A stretch of DNA of 64,000 bases from Cyclobacteriaceae bacterium. Lineage in GTDB: Bacteria; Bacteroidota; Bacteroidia; Cytophagales; Cyclobacteriaceae. The stretch lies in assembly GCA_019638395.1 (NCBI GenBank), contig JAHBTX010000001.1, forward strand, positions 62,001 through 126,000. The letters run 5' to 3'. The translations under genes were made by a program, and so were the position numbers. The notes beneath the pieces were generated by a model that was not told the origin of the DNA, did no database searches, and saw only the letters and a program-made list of their open reading frames with translations. Below are positions 27,701 through 34,077 of the stretch, piece after piece (positions within the stretch are counted from its first letter, which is position 1; the number at the start of each line of letters is the position of its first letter).

Positions 27701-29674
27701 TGTGCAAACACCTTTACTAATTCAACTCCTGTTATAGTAGGAACCATCCCGTTGGTTGATTTTGACTACTTCGCGATTTGTAACAACGATAGTACCCGGT
27801 TTAAGGCGCTCATTTCTAACCTGGGTTCAAGTACCATAGCCCAGTATAACTGGAATTTTGATGACGGTGATCTACTAAGTGGTTTGGGTGTCATTTCACC
27901 ACCGGCCAATAGCGGCCGCACCATTGGCACCTATGTAGAACCTGTTCATAAATACATCAATACCGGTGGCTACAATCCTACCCTTACCGTAACCACCAAT
28001 TTAGGTTGTACCAGCATACCGCGAACCAGGCCTATTACCATTGTGCCTTATGTTACGGTTGTGGCCACATCGGGTAATCCGCCCGAAGATTTTGATACCC
28101 AGGCGGGTTGGTTTATCGAGAACCTGATCAACCCGGATGATAATTCTTTGGTGAGTTGGAAGCATGGTTCTCCAACCGGTGCCTTAATAACTGCCGGAAA
28201 CAGTGCTGGCAATGTATGGTGGAGTGGTAATAATGCAAACAGCTACTTTGCCAATGAAAAATCAGCGGTGAACAGCCCTTGTTTTGATTTGGATAACCTG
28301 GAGCGCCCTATGTTTGCCTTAGATTATTTTTCAGACCTGGAAGCCAATCTGGATGGAGTGGTACTGCAATATTCTATTAATGGAGGTGCCACGTGGGAGT
28401 TGGTTGGCCCTGCAGTAACCGAAACGCGCGATCAAGGCATAAATTGGTTTAACGGAGCCGCAATTCCTTCTAATCCGGGTAATCAGACTTTAGGCCAGTA
28501 TGGCTGGACCAACAAACAAGGAAGTTGGAAAAATGCCCGGTTTAACCTGGATATGATTCCAAAAGTTGGCGAGGAACGGAAACAGGTACGTTTCAGATTA
28601 GCATTTGCCAGCAATGGCACCAATGCCCCCGGTATTACATACGATGGCTTTGCGTTTGATAACGTATATGTGGGCGAAAAGCAACGTAATGTATTGGTAG
28701 AACATTTCACTACTTCGCAACTCAGTATTAGTGTAACAGCCGATAACTATTTGAACGGACTGTACAATTCACAATTGCTGGACCGGGGTTTCTCTGATTT
28801 TGATCAAATTCAATACCACGTAAATTTTAATGGGGTTGATCCGCTCAACCGCGATAACCCGGTGGATCCTGCTGCGCGCGCACTTCGTTACAGAGTATCG
28901 CAGCCACCCTATACCATTATGGATGGAAAGTTGGAACCCGGCAAGTTTACAGGCATTTATACCGAGATTAACAAAATTGAGCTGGATCGCAGGGCGTTGA
29001 TTGATCCGGCATTTGACCTGCAGCTTACGGATTTGCCCTCTGCTGATAACACAACGATTAGCGTGCGGTTAACACTTACTGCGCGACAAGCCTATACACG
29101 GCCGGTACTGGTTAACGTGGCCTTGTTGGAGAAAGATGTAAATGGTAATAAAAATGTACTTCGTAAAAACCTGTTTACACCGGCTGGTCGGTTAATTGAG
29201 TTACCATTTGCTGCATTGGAACAACGCAATGTGGAACAACTGAATGTAGTGTTAGATGTACCCATCGTTAACCCGAATGGCTTAATGCTGGTGGGCTATG
29301 TACAGGATGTTCAGACCAACGAAATTTTACAATCGGTGGTTATGCGCAATGGAGTGGCCCCTAAGCAAACCGATCCGGTTACGGCAGCAGATGATACGCC
29401 TGCTAAAGCAACGCTTAGTGCTATTACAATCTTCCCGAATCCGGCAAGTCTTGAGTTTAATTTTGGCTTACCAACTGATGTGGCACCGGGAACAACCTGG
29501 CGGATTATAGATCAGCGCGGTGTTAGCGTGCTGGCTGGCGACTTTGAAGGTGTTGTAAATGGTATTAAACCTGTTGATATTTCTGAACTTGCCAATGCGG
29601 TGTATTATGTGGTGTTAACCTCGCCACAAGGTGCAGCGGTGCATAAGAAATTAGTGGTGGTAAATCGGAATTAA
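15719..29674 (+). CDS. Giant T9SS-secreted multi-repeat surface protein (probable adhesin)
   Basis: This protein has about 4,651 residues. A long signal peptide ends in INAFAQ near residue 46. Residues about 50-1150 are beta-helix-like, with autotransporter-associated repeats (GTLTLSGANTYTGG and relatives). Ig-like units with paired Cys (VVCEGSANITLTSD, WYKDGVLI, ITGCAS) fill about 1230-2400, including the 528-bp tandem array. Further Ig/PKD-like units with ICSG motifs follow to about 3,900, including a 276-bp array. Two PKD domains (VEWNFGDFSG, YNWNFDDGD), a jelly-roll-like module and an Omp28-like thioredoxin-fold segment come next. The last 85 residues are a type A T9SS sorting domain (ITIFPNPAS). 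The ATG at 15719 is chosen; a TTG at 15701 is possible. The gene ends 4 nt inside the convergent kinase gene. Adhesion is inferred from the architecture. Confidence 0.92.
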   Translation: MPLTLRLLSRFKSSSAVESVSIIHPGSTRFLLVFLILTISINAFAQKTWLPATGGDWSVGANWSGGTPPVAGDVVIINSDQSGNITNVPTISLGGLTVSGNALFGSTAAATVAVVTVTGPLTITAGKTLTLGIDGSGFRVNMILSATSVSTIAGTLNVTSGTVNRFLQNDGDLTITGTGLVRDNFSVTGFDSDFILGSGAILRIGSTVGITTSPTATGNIQVTGVRTFSTTADYAYVGAANQVTGNGLPATVNDLIIANTGGGGNNTVTLSSNVSISNALFVNTGVFALGTNNVNTVASVNMSGTSITGTGTLNLAGDVITNISATTASIAAPVALGASNRTLTIADGAANPDLIISSVISGTGALTKNGAGTITISASNTFTGGVTLNTGTINANNSTCFGTSAGTITINGGSLSNTTAGAITLTNYPQTWNGDFSYFGTQNLDMGTGSITLTDNRNVSVLSSTLGINGVVSGSFGINKSGGGVLVLGGNNTFTGGLGIDAGRVTLANAGALNAGSPNAVSFGTGSTGSLRLNGLSVTISGLNSSGGSPIVENAGASTATLTVNTSGVNNFAGLLQNLGPALSLSKSGTGNLALSGNNTYTGGTTLSAGTLAINSATAIGTGALTINGGTLDNTSAGSITLSTNNTQNWNGNFAFAGTQSLNLGTGAVTPNANRQITVNASELTVGGVIGGGAIGITKLGAGTLTLSGANTYTGGFTLNAGTLNINNSNALGATGTFTINGGTIGNTTGGALTTANYPMTWGGDFAFTGIQNLNLGTGTITLTGNRQVTVNSNVLTVGGLLNAPALNLSKAGAGTLSLGANDVTINGLTVSNGTFNSTSATLFIAGSFVNSGTFNHNSGTVHYNGGSPQLVAAVTYNQLISSGAGQKNAAGAITVNNNLTNSTIFDMGANSLMVGGVIDNTGGNLRFTGAANGIAVNSGTVTYYGASQTIGSGSYNNLVINQAAGQASLGGAVTVNGILTLTNGNLNLNGFDLTLGASASISVASPSASRMIIANGSQVVKTFSGVGSFLFPIGDNTGTTEYSPITINITAGSGFPANVGVTVIDAKHPNNASTSNFLTRYWEVDQTAITGCVATITATYPGSDISGAEANIHAAQLPGTFNQTTNPWIKYAALAANTLTATGATLISGTNAFTGIRGADPVATIVGGGGTICVGGSVALNTSTTGDGPFTYSWSPATGLSATNIANPVASPVTTETYTVTIRDANGIVDTDVTTITVTPIPATPVVTPAGPVVVCEGSANITLTSDAASGNQWYKDGVLIAGATATTYNITTAPGNSGSYTVISTITGCASTVSNAVAVTINALPLTTPVVTPATTTICSGNTVTVNIAGSQAGINYELFDGVTSLSSPVAGTGGSINLITSALTSNTTITVRATNPTTTCTTLLSGTSVVTVTPIPATPVVTPAGPVVVCEGSANITLTSDAVSGNQWYKDGVLIAGATATTLNITTNPSNSGSYTVISTITGCASAVSNAVAVTINALPLTTPVVTPATTTICSGNTVTVNIAGSQAGINYELIDGVTSLSSPVAGTGGSINLITSALTSNTTITVRATNPVTTCTTLLTGTTVVTVNAIPATPTITPAGPVVVCEGSANITLTSDAASGNQWYKDGVLIAVATATTLNITTNPSNSGSYTVISTITGCASVVSNAVAVTINALPLTTPVVTPATTTICSGNTVTVNIAGSQAGINYELFDGVTSLSSPVAGTGGSINLITSALTSNTTITVRATNPTTTCTTLLSGTSVVTVTPIPATPVVTPAGPVVVCEGSANITLTSDAVSGNQWYKDGVLIAGATATTLNITTNPSNSGSYTVISTITGCASAVSNAVAVTINALPLTTPVVTPATTTICSGNTVTVNIAGSQAGINYELIDGVTSLSSPVAGTGGSINLITSALTSNTTITVRATNPVTTCTTLLTGTTVVTVNAIPATPTITPAGPVVVCEGSANITLTSDAASGNQWYKDGVLIAVATATTLNITTNPSNSGSYTVISTITGCASVVSNAVAVTINALPLTTPVVTPATTTICSGNTVTVNIAGSQAGINYELFDGVTSLSSPVAGTGGSINLITSALTSNTTITVRATNPTTTCTTLLSGTSVVTVTPIPATPVVTPAGPVVVCEGSANITLTSDAVSGNQWYKDGVLIAGATATTLNITTNPSNSGSYTVISTITGCASAVSNAVAVTINALPSNTPGVSPVNATICSGSNVTVTIIGTEPGINYRLLDGVTPVSAYVAGTGAAINLVSSALTANTTLTVEAQNPVTGCSIILPGTTIVTVGATIPTPVISPVSPVTACVGDPSVVLTSSAVSGNQWYKDGIPIPGEVNQTLSISTAVVNSGSYTVYEIQAGCTSAASVPVNVTINSIASPPVASNPNPICVGQAIPTLTAAGSNLNWYSDAALTTLVGTGSPFTPSATEVDNLTAGSYLLYVTQTIGCESPATTVTVIVNPAVVANAGVDTNLCNGQSITLGGSPSATGGNGTYTYSWTSVPPGFNSTQSNPVVTPALGVTTYVLQVTDAFGCTDSDQIDVTVNEIPVFTVTNNTSGGTGQICSGSTIDIDLASPIVGAIITLQPVVYGAFITGGLYAAGGTFLNGNTVTEGGGLINNSNAPVSIVYTFSVATPDCANPVTQQAVIVVNPSPALTITNSSPSICSGSAVNVLLNSATSGAVIRITSVNYGSVTGGTLSAGSTFTPGSSITESLTNTGNNPVTVRYNLEVVANGCTTSGFFTDVVVNPNPTFVATNFAPQICHGDQTSIFFGSVTAGHQINVVNVFYGAVTGGTVNPGVTTFTSATPLQEALFNNTNAPIDVEYTFNVTTPATTPVCPIAPVNQVVTVRVYPNPTFTVTNNSGGGTGIICSGQQSSVLLNTPISGGQVRLASVSYGAVVGSYAAGALFANGQTLSETLINNTAAPITVDYEFEAIVSSCTASAPQVVSVTVNPTPNVVALPASQTICSGANTSIALSTTNGVAGATYSWTVVQSGVSGATASSGANINQTLTATGSTAGTATYTITPAAGGCNGTPVTVIVTVNPLPDVVAALNAETICSGATTNINLSTTNGVVGATYSWTVVQSNVSGATAGFGTSINQTLTATTSSSGTATYTITPTSNGCSGTPIVVVVTVNPSPNVVALPASQTICSGANTSIALSTTNGVGGATYSWTVVQSGVSGATASSGANINQTLTATGSTAGTATYTITPTAGGCNGTPITVIVTVNPLPDVVAAPNAETICSGATTNINLSTTNGVVGATYSWTVVQSNVSGATAGFGTAINQTLTTTTSSSGTATYTITPTSNGCSGTPIVVVVTVNPASVTTSSPLTDTRCSGAGPLNFTPTFNVAGTTYTWTSSISGTITPATVSANGTSTIMDNPVNIGSSPGTVTYTFIPTAPGGCIGAAFNYVVTVNPEPVGVNDVKTVCSDESIGYNLLLNVASLGNNVGSTFSWVATDNANPLVTGESTSAFNGAVITDIITNLSNTDQVVVYTVTPTGANGCAGAIFQITVTVKPEPVGISTTAADICSGSSVAYDLQNNVNVLGNALAANFTWTANAQPNVTGETTALRSGSVIDDVLINTSAVNQVVVYTVTPTSQAGACLGNSFTITANVNPKAIFTAGPDLAVCVDRNDIEIQGLVTFAPSTYSWSGGTFNNNTLEKPRYILSAADKAVTVPTVRVLTLTTAASGVCPSESETMNLTLNPLPNASFIGLPTSTPENGPDLKLNAFQAGGLFTIVPGSGLTATSIDGGTGFDQAFLTPANATIYDGTPATENIITYSFTDINGCSNATSQNLRVNPLTNVNFVIQNSITDSDGDFRICADNGDLLLTPIDGGNPGIPPTFFESLSSGITVLFDGTNYTLRTDGVASGIYIIKFTYTNSLGVTSGVERNVKVQASPVVSFTSTGTCIDSPTIFTNTSTINTTSIGSPTISLVEWNFGDFSGVTGAPAATIPIGTNAGRTTGTYDNPSHTYGNASSYTVSLKVTTSQGCANTFTNSTPVIVGTIPLVDFDYFAICNNDSTRFKALISNLGSSTIAQYNWNFDDGDLLSGLGVISPPANSGRTIGTYVEPVHKYINTGGYNPTLTVTTNLGCTSIPRTRPITIVPYVTVVATSGNPPEDFDTQAGWFIENLINPDDNSLVSWKHGSPTGALITAGNSAGNVWWSGNNANSYFANEKSAVNSPCFDLDNLERPMFALDYFSDLEANLDGVVLQYSINGGATWELVGPAVTETRDQGINWFNGAAIPSNPGNQTLGQYGWTNKQGSWKNARFNLDMIPKVGEERKQVRFRLAFASNGTNAPGITYDGFAFDNVYVGEKQRNVLVEHFTTSQLSISVTADNYLNGLYNSQLLDRGFSDFDQIQYHVNFNGVDPLNRDNPVDPAARALRYRVSQPPYTIMDGKLEPGKFTGIYTEINKIELDRRALIDPAFDLQLTDLPSADNTTISVRLTLTARQAYTRPVLVNVALLEKDVNGNKNVLRKNLFTPAGRLIELPFAALEQRNVEQLNVVLDVPIVNPNGLMLVGYVQDVQTNEILQSVVMRNGVAPKQTDPVTAADDTPAKATLSAITIFPNPASLEFNFGLPTDVAPGTTWRIIDQRGVSVLAGDFEGVVNGIKPVDISELANAVYYVVLTSPQGAAVHKKLVVVNRN
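19711..22350 (+). repeat. Tandem array: five 528-bp units in a 1,056-bp higher-order pattern
   Basis: The sequence beginning ggtagtaaccccggccacg recurs at 19711, 20239, 20767, 21295 and 21823, exactly 528 bp (176 codons) apart. Units 1, 3 and 5 share one version (for example GAATTGTTTGATGG) and units 2 and 4 another (GAATTGATTGATGG), so the real repeating block is 1,056 bp. Reading 19711-20766 against 20767-21822 I found no difference. A diverged half unit precedes the array from about 19430, and a diverged copy follows at 22351. Each unit encodes two Ig-like domains, and the frame is preserved. Confidence 0.93.
24596..25699 (+). repeat. Tandem array: four 276-bp units arranged A-B-A-B
   Basis: Units starting at 24596, 24872, 25148 and 25424 each encode 92 residues with the pattern ICSG...TNG...ATYSWTVVQS...TATYTITP...GC. 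Units 1 and 3 (VVALPASQTICSG) and units 2 and 4 (DVVAA.NAETICSG) match each other more closely than their neighbours, giving a 552-bp higher-order period. Confidence 0.88.
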
Positions 29675-31578
29675 GAGTTGCGAAGCGACTCTATCGTTAA
29701 TGCAAGAGTGGCTGTAACTTCGTTAGCAAGGTTTCTGGAAATGGTTGAACCGGGTTTAAGTTTTGCTTCATGCTCCAGACTGGAAATCTTATCTTTCAAA
29801 GAATGAATACCCATTAAGGATATAGTAGGTTTTATTTTGTGCGCTACTTTGGCTACCTGGTCCCAGTTGTTGTTGCGTGCATTAGCTTTTATTTCTTCAA
29901 TATTGGCGGGCATTGATTCCAGAAAAGTATCAACAATCTCATTTATAAAATCCTGATTATTGCCCGACATCTTTTTGAGGTAACTCAAATCAACTAAACT
30001 TTGCATGGGCGCTTTACCAATACCATTTTCTTTTTTAAGAGTAACCTTACGTCCCAGGTGTTTATTTAGTGTGTTGAATAAATCGTCTTGCGTAAAAGGC
30101 TTAATAATGCAATCGTTCATACCGGCATCCAGGCATTTTTGAAAATCCTGTTGGGTAGCATTGGCCGTTAAGGCAATAATTAATACATCTCTTTTTTTAG
30201 GATCGCCTTGCCGGATTGCCTTAGTTGTTTCCAGGCCATCCATAACAGGCATTTGCACGTCCATCAAAATTGCATCGAAAGAATTGTTTCTGATTTTTTC
30301 GAGGGCAACTACGCCATTCTCGGCTGTTTCAAAGTGGCAACCCCACATTTTTAAAATACTACTCGCATACAACCGGTTAATGTCATTATCCTCAACCAAT
30401 AAAATTGAATGGTATTTGAAGGGTTCCTTTGTTTTAGGTTGATAGTTGCTGGGCTCAATAGCGTTTGCTTTCTTACCGGCCTGGTAGGTAAGGTAAAAGG
30501 TAAATGTAGTACCGGCATTTTCCTTACTGGAAACAAAGATTGAACCTTCCTGTAATTCCACTAATTGTTTTACAATAGTAAGCCCTAACCCCGTGCCACC
30601 ATATTTACGGGTTACACTGGCATCGGCCTGACTAAAGCTTTCAAAAATGGTTTGAAGTTTGTCTTGCGGAATTCCAATACCGGTGTCAATTATATCAAAC
30701 CTGAGCTTAAACGACTTATTTTTTTGTTTTTGTGCCTGCACGGTTATTTGAATGGAACCCACGTGCGTAAACTTTACTGCATTGCTGATCAGGTTGATTA
30801 ATATTTGATTTAGCCGAACCGGATCGCCAATAAAAATCCGATCTGCTTCTTTATCCAACGAGTAAGTAAGGCTTATACTTTTTTCTTTGGCTTGCATGCT
30901 AAATGTATCAATCAGCGAATGCAACAGATCGTTGAGATTAAACCCAATTTTTTCCAATTGTAATTTACCCGATTCGATGGAAGCCAGATCGAGAATATCG
31001 TTGATGATAACCTTAAGATTATCCGCTGCACTTTTAATCGCGTTCAGGTATGTCTTTTGTTCTTCGTGCGTAGGATTTTGACTTAGCAATCCGGCCATGC
31101 CGGCAATACCGTTAATAGGTGTGCGGATTTCATGACTGATGTTAGCCAGAAATTGTTCTTTTGCTTTTTGGGCCCGTAATAATTCTTCTGCATCTTGTTT
31201 GCGTTGCGTAATATCGCGGCAATCCAATATAAGTCCTTTTATTCCCTCTTTTTTATTCAGGTTTACAGAATTAAACTCCAGGTATTTATAGCTTTTGTCT
31301 TTGCATTTAAATTGAAATTCTATACCCTTATTATACGTTTTTCGGGTACTTATTTTAAACTGTTTCTTAACATGGGGTAGCAGGTGTTGCGGAACGTAAT
31401 CAAAAAAGTTTTTTCCAATCAGACTGTTTCTTCCATAACCCAGCGTTTCGCGCACAGATTGATTTTGATAAAGTACCGTACCGGTATAATCAACAATAAA
31501 AATTATGTCTGAACCATCCTCAACTACCGATTTGTAAAACAGACCTTTTCGAACGTAAGCTTGTAACGTTAATTTCAT
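29671..31578 (-). CDS. Hybrid histidine kinase (PAS-HisKA-HATPase-REC-Hpt)
   Basis: This 635-residue protein has no membrane helix, so it should be cytoplasmic. A PAS domain occupies about 12-125. The dimerisation domain carries phospho-acceptor H149 (ANISHEIRTP). The ATP-binding domain has N-box NLISNAVKF (262-270), G1 DTGIGIP (298-304) and G2 GGTGLGL. The receiver domain has D440 (ILMDVQMPVMDG), and the Hpt domain carries H580 (VAHKIKP). This is a complete phosphorelay in one chain. The regulator gene lies 14 nt upstream on the same strand and is the likely partner or transcript-mate. The final codons overlap the 3' end of the giant gene by 4 nt. Confidence 0.93.
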   Translation of the reverse strand: MKLTLQAYVRKGLFYKSVVEDGSDIIFIVDYTGTVLYQNQSVRETLGYGRNSLIGKNFFDYVPQHLLPHVKKQFKISTRKTYNKGIEFQFKCKDKSYKYLEFNSVNLNKKEGIKGLILDCRDITQRKQDAEELLRAQKAKEQFLANISHEIRTPINGIAGMAGLLSQNPTHEEQKTYLNAIKSAADNLKVIINDILDLASIESGKLQLEKIGFNLNDLLHSLIDTFSMQAKEKSISLTYSLDKEADRIFIGDPVRLNQILINLISNAVKFTHVGSIQITVQAQKQKNKSFKLRFDIIDTGIGIPQDKLQTIFESFSQADASVTRKYGGTGLGLTIVKQLVELQEGSIFVSSKENAGTTFTFYLTYQAGKKANAIEPSNYQPKTKEPFKYHSILLVEDNDINRLYASSILKMWGCHFETAENGVVALEKIRNNSFDAILMDVQMPVMDGLETTKAIRQGDPKKRDVLIIALTANATQQDFQKCLDAGMNDCIIKPFTQDDLFNTLNKHLGRKVTLKKENGIGKAPMQSLVDLSYLKKMSGNNQDFINEIVDTFLESMPANIEEIKANARNNNWDQVAKVAHKIKPTISLMGIHSLKDKISSLEHEAKLKPGSTISRNLANEVTATLALTIESLRNS

Positions 31579-31592
31579 TGGTGGGGTGGGGG

Positions 31593-32951
31593 TTAAATGC
31601 CAAGATCTTCCATTTCTTTCAGGTATCGGTATATAGAAGATTTACCAATGTCTAACCTGCGTGCTACGTCCAGCACATTGTTGTATTTATTCAGGTAGTT
31701 TCTGATTATCCGGTAGGTGTATTCCTGCAGTGTCATTTCTTTCAGCAACAAGGCGTCTTCGCGAAGGGGAGTTGTAAACGTTATATCTTTTGCATGAATT
31801 TCATTTTCGGTAGCCATTACAGCCGCCAATTCAATTACAGACTTTAACTCACGCACATTTCCCGGAAACGGGTATTGCAATAATTTATCCTGGGCTTCGG
31901 CTGTTAGTTTAATTTTTTGAAGGCTGTTCTCTTTCGCAAACTGATCGAGAAAGTGGCGGGCCAACAGTAATATGTCCTGACCGCGCTCGCGCAAAGGAGG
32001 TAAGTGTATGGGTAAACCCAGTAAACGATAGTATAAATCTTCGCGGAAGCGACCGGCACGAACTTCTTCTTGCAAGTTGCGATGGGTGGCTACAATAACG
32101 CGCACATCTAACTTGATAACCTGGTTGCCGCCAATGCGTGTAAGTTCTTTTTCCTGCAACACCCGCAATAATTTTGATTGCAAAGACAAATCCATTTCAC
32201 CGATTTCGTCCAGAAAGATTGTACCGCCCTCGGCTTCTTCAAACTTTCCTATTCTGCGACTTGCTGCTCCGGTAAAGGCACCTTTTTCGTGGCCAAACAA
32301 TTCGCTTTCTATCAGCTCTTTGGGTATAGCTGCTACGTTTACAGCTACAAGCGATTTATGCTTGCGTTTTGAGTTATAATGAATGGCTTTGGCAATCAAT
32401 TCTTTTCCGGTTCCGGTTTCGCCCGTAACTGATACCGTTATCTGTGTCTTTACAGCTTTTTCAATCAGATCGAAAATTTTCTTTATTGCCAGACTTGAAC
32501 CGATAATACTTTTTTCAAATTCATATTTGGTAGTTATCTCATGTTTGAGCCGGTCAATTTCCCGGATAAGGGAGGTCTTATTGCGTGCATTCTTAATTGA
32601 ATTCAGAATACGATCTTTCGCATCCTCATCTTTAGTTATATAATCGAAAGCCCCGGCTTTTAATAACTCTACTGCGGTACCTATTTTTTCCTGTGCCGAA
32701 ACAATAATTACACTTATATCAGGATCGAACTCGCGAATGGATTTCAAAACTTTTTCGCCTTCCATATCGGGCAGCGAATAATCCAACGTAACAATAGAAG
32801 GTTTTTTATGCAGTTGAGCAATGCAATCTTTACCCGATGCGAAAAACTCAGGTTCGAAGTCGGGATTTAATCCCAATACATACTTCAGAAATTTTGCATA
32901 GGCCGGGTCGTCTTCCACCACAAATATGCGTACCTGCTCATTTTCGTACAT
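31593..32951 (-). CDS. NtrC-family sigma-54-dependent response regulator
   Basis: The receiver domain has phospho-acceptor D57 (VTLDYSLPDMEG, numbered from the chosen ATG). The AAA+ domain has Walker A GETGTGKE (177-184) and the sigma-54-contacting loop GAFTGA (224-229). A Fis-type helix-turn-helix ends the protein (VARRLDIGKSSIYRYLKEM). An in-frame GTG at 32987 would add 12 residues; the ATG at 32951 fits the family start (VRIFVVEDDPAYA) better. It forms a two-gene unit with the hybrid kinase downstream. Its targets cannot be seen from this window, but it must act with sigma-54. Confidence 0.93.
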   Translation of the reverse strand: MYENEQVRIFVVEDDPAYAKFLKYVLGLNPDFEPEFFASGKDCIAQLHKKPSIVTLDYSLPDMEGEKVLKSIREFDPDISVIIVSAQEKIGTAVELLKAGAFDYITKDEDAKDRILNSIKNARNKTSLIREIDRLKHEITTKYEFEKSIIGSSLAIKKIFDLIEKAVKTQITVSVTGETGTGKELIAKAIHYNSKRKHKSLVAVNVAAIPKELIESELFGHEKGAFTGAASRRIGKFEEAEGGTIFLDEIGEMDLSLQSKLLRVLQEKELTRIGGNQVIKLDVRVIVATHRNLQEEVRAGRFREDLYYRLLGLPIHLPPLRERGQDILLLARHFLDQFAKENSLQKIKLTAEAQDKLLQYPFPGNVRELKSVIELAAVMATENEIHAKDITFTTPLREDALLLKEMTLQEYTYRIIRNYLNKYNNVLDVARRLDIGKSSIYRYLKEMEDLGI

Positions 32952-33043
32952 GGGTAATACTTTAATCTTTACTTCATGCCATAACACTATTTATTACGGC
33001 TAAAATATTTGAAATTTACACCAAATCCAGCACGTTAGAAAGT

Positions 33044-33511
33044 ATGATCCGCGAATTTGAAAAACTTACTTCGGATGAAATTGAGTTGTTGCACAAAGCT
33101 CCCGTTTTGGTTTCTATTCTAATTGCCGGTGCCGATGGAAAAATAGACAATAAAGAAATTAGCCGTGCCATTTCGTTAACTGATGAAAAGCAAAAACGTA
33201 CTCGCTCTAACCTGATGGATTTTTACACAGAAGTTAGTACCGATTTTGAAGATAAAATTAAAATAGTTATTCAATCGTTTCCTTCGCAGGTAGATATCCG
33301 TACTACAAAAATCTCGGCTTTGTTGGCTCAGCTCGAACCTGTTTTCAAAAAGTTAAATCAGCAAATTGCAAAAGAGCTTTATGATAGCCTGCGTGAAATA
33401 GCTACCGAAATAGCACAATCTTCGGGAGGCGTTTTGGGTATGAAAACCATTGGTGAGGAAGAGGCACTGTTGATAAATCTACCTATGGTTAAAGACCCTG
33501 CAATGTACTAA
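33044..33511 (+). CDS. TerB-like hypothetical protein
   Basis: This 155-residue, mainly helical soluble protein contains VLVSILIAGADGKIDNKEIS. That combination of hydrophobic helix and acidic loop is characteristic of the TerB-like fold, where acidic residues may bind metal. No signal peptide or other domain is seen. Its stop overlaps the start of the rhomboid gene (TAATG), and that gene overlaps holA, so the three form one transcription unit. The function is unknown. The assignment rests on one motif and the helical pattern. Confidence 0.7.
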   Translation: MIREFEKLTSDEIELLHKAPVLVSILIAGADGKIDNKEISRAISLTDEKQKRTRSNLMDFYTEVSTDFEDKIKIVIQSFPSQVDIRTTKISALLAQLEPVFKKLNQQIAKELYDSLREIATEIAQSSGGVLGMKTIGEEEALLINLPMVKDPAMY

Positions 33512-34077
33512 TGGCTGCGCGCTCTCGGTATTTCAGTAGTTCGGTAGTGCCATTCCGACTGGTGTTTTTGATGTGGCTGGCATTTTCAATTCAATTTTTC
33601 TACCAGATAGACCTGGGCTTTTTAGGTATTAAACCACGAACCTTAACAGGCTTGATTGGAATTTTTACAGCACCCATGATTCATGGTGGGTATATTCACC
33701 TGCTGTCTAACACATTTCCGCTACTGTTTCTGGGTTCAATACTTTATTTCTTTTACGATCGTATTGGTGGTATCGTGTTCTTTCGATGCTATTTTATAAC
33801 CAACCTGTTGGTTTGGCTGTTGAGCCCCAGGGTGGCTTATCACATAGGGGCCAGTGGTTTGGTATATGGTCTCGCAAGCTTTCTTATTTTTTATGGTTTT
33901 ATCCGGCAAGAGTTTATTTCATTACTGATCAGCATTCTTATTTTAGTTGTTTACGGTGGCATATTTTACGGAGTGTTGCCGGGCGATCCTCTTGTTTCAT
34001 GGGAGTCGCACCTGGCCGGGGCGTTGGTAGGTTGCTACTCAGCATTTAACTTAGCGCAAAAGCGGAAGCATGGATAG
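33511..34077 (+). CDS. Rhomboid-family intramembrane serine protease
   Basis: This 188-residue protein has about six membrane helices. The catalytic pair is visible: Ser115 in HIGASGLVYG and His167 in SHLAGA. The conserved HxxxN in the second helix is present as H63-N67 (IHLLSN). Rhomboids cut membrane-protein substrates within the bilayer. It is close to the minimal six-helix core in length and has no extra cytoplasmic domain. It overlaps holA by 8 nt and the TerB-like gene by 1 nt. The substrate is unknown. Confidence 0.9.
   Translation: MAARSRYFSSSVVPFRLVFLMWLAFSIQFFYQIDLGFLGIKPRTLTGLIGIFTAPMIHGGYIHLLSNTFPLLFLGSILYFFYDRIGGIVFFRCYFITNLLVWLLSPRVAYHIGASGLVYGLASFLIFYGFIRQEFISLLISILILVVYGGIFYGVLPGDPLVSWESHLAGALVGCYSAFNLAQKRKHG

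Noticed and set aside
15958-28710. Many long open frames on the minus strand opposite the giant gene, several repeated exactly 1,056 bp apart
   Set aside because: They mirror the repeat structure of the sense gene, have no start signals or family features, and result from the low stop frequency opposite Thr/Val/Gly-rich codons.
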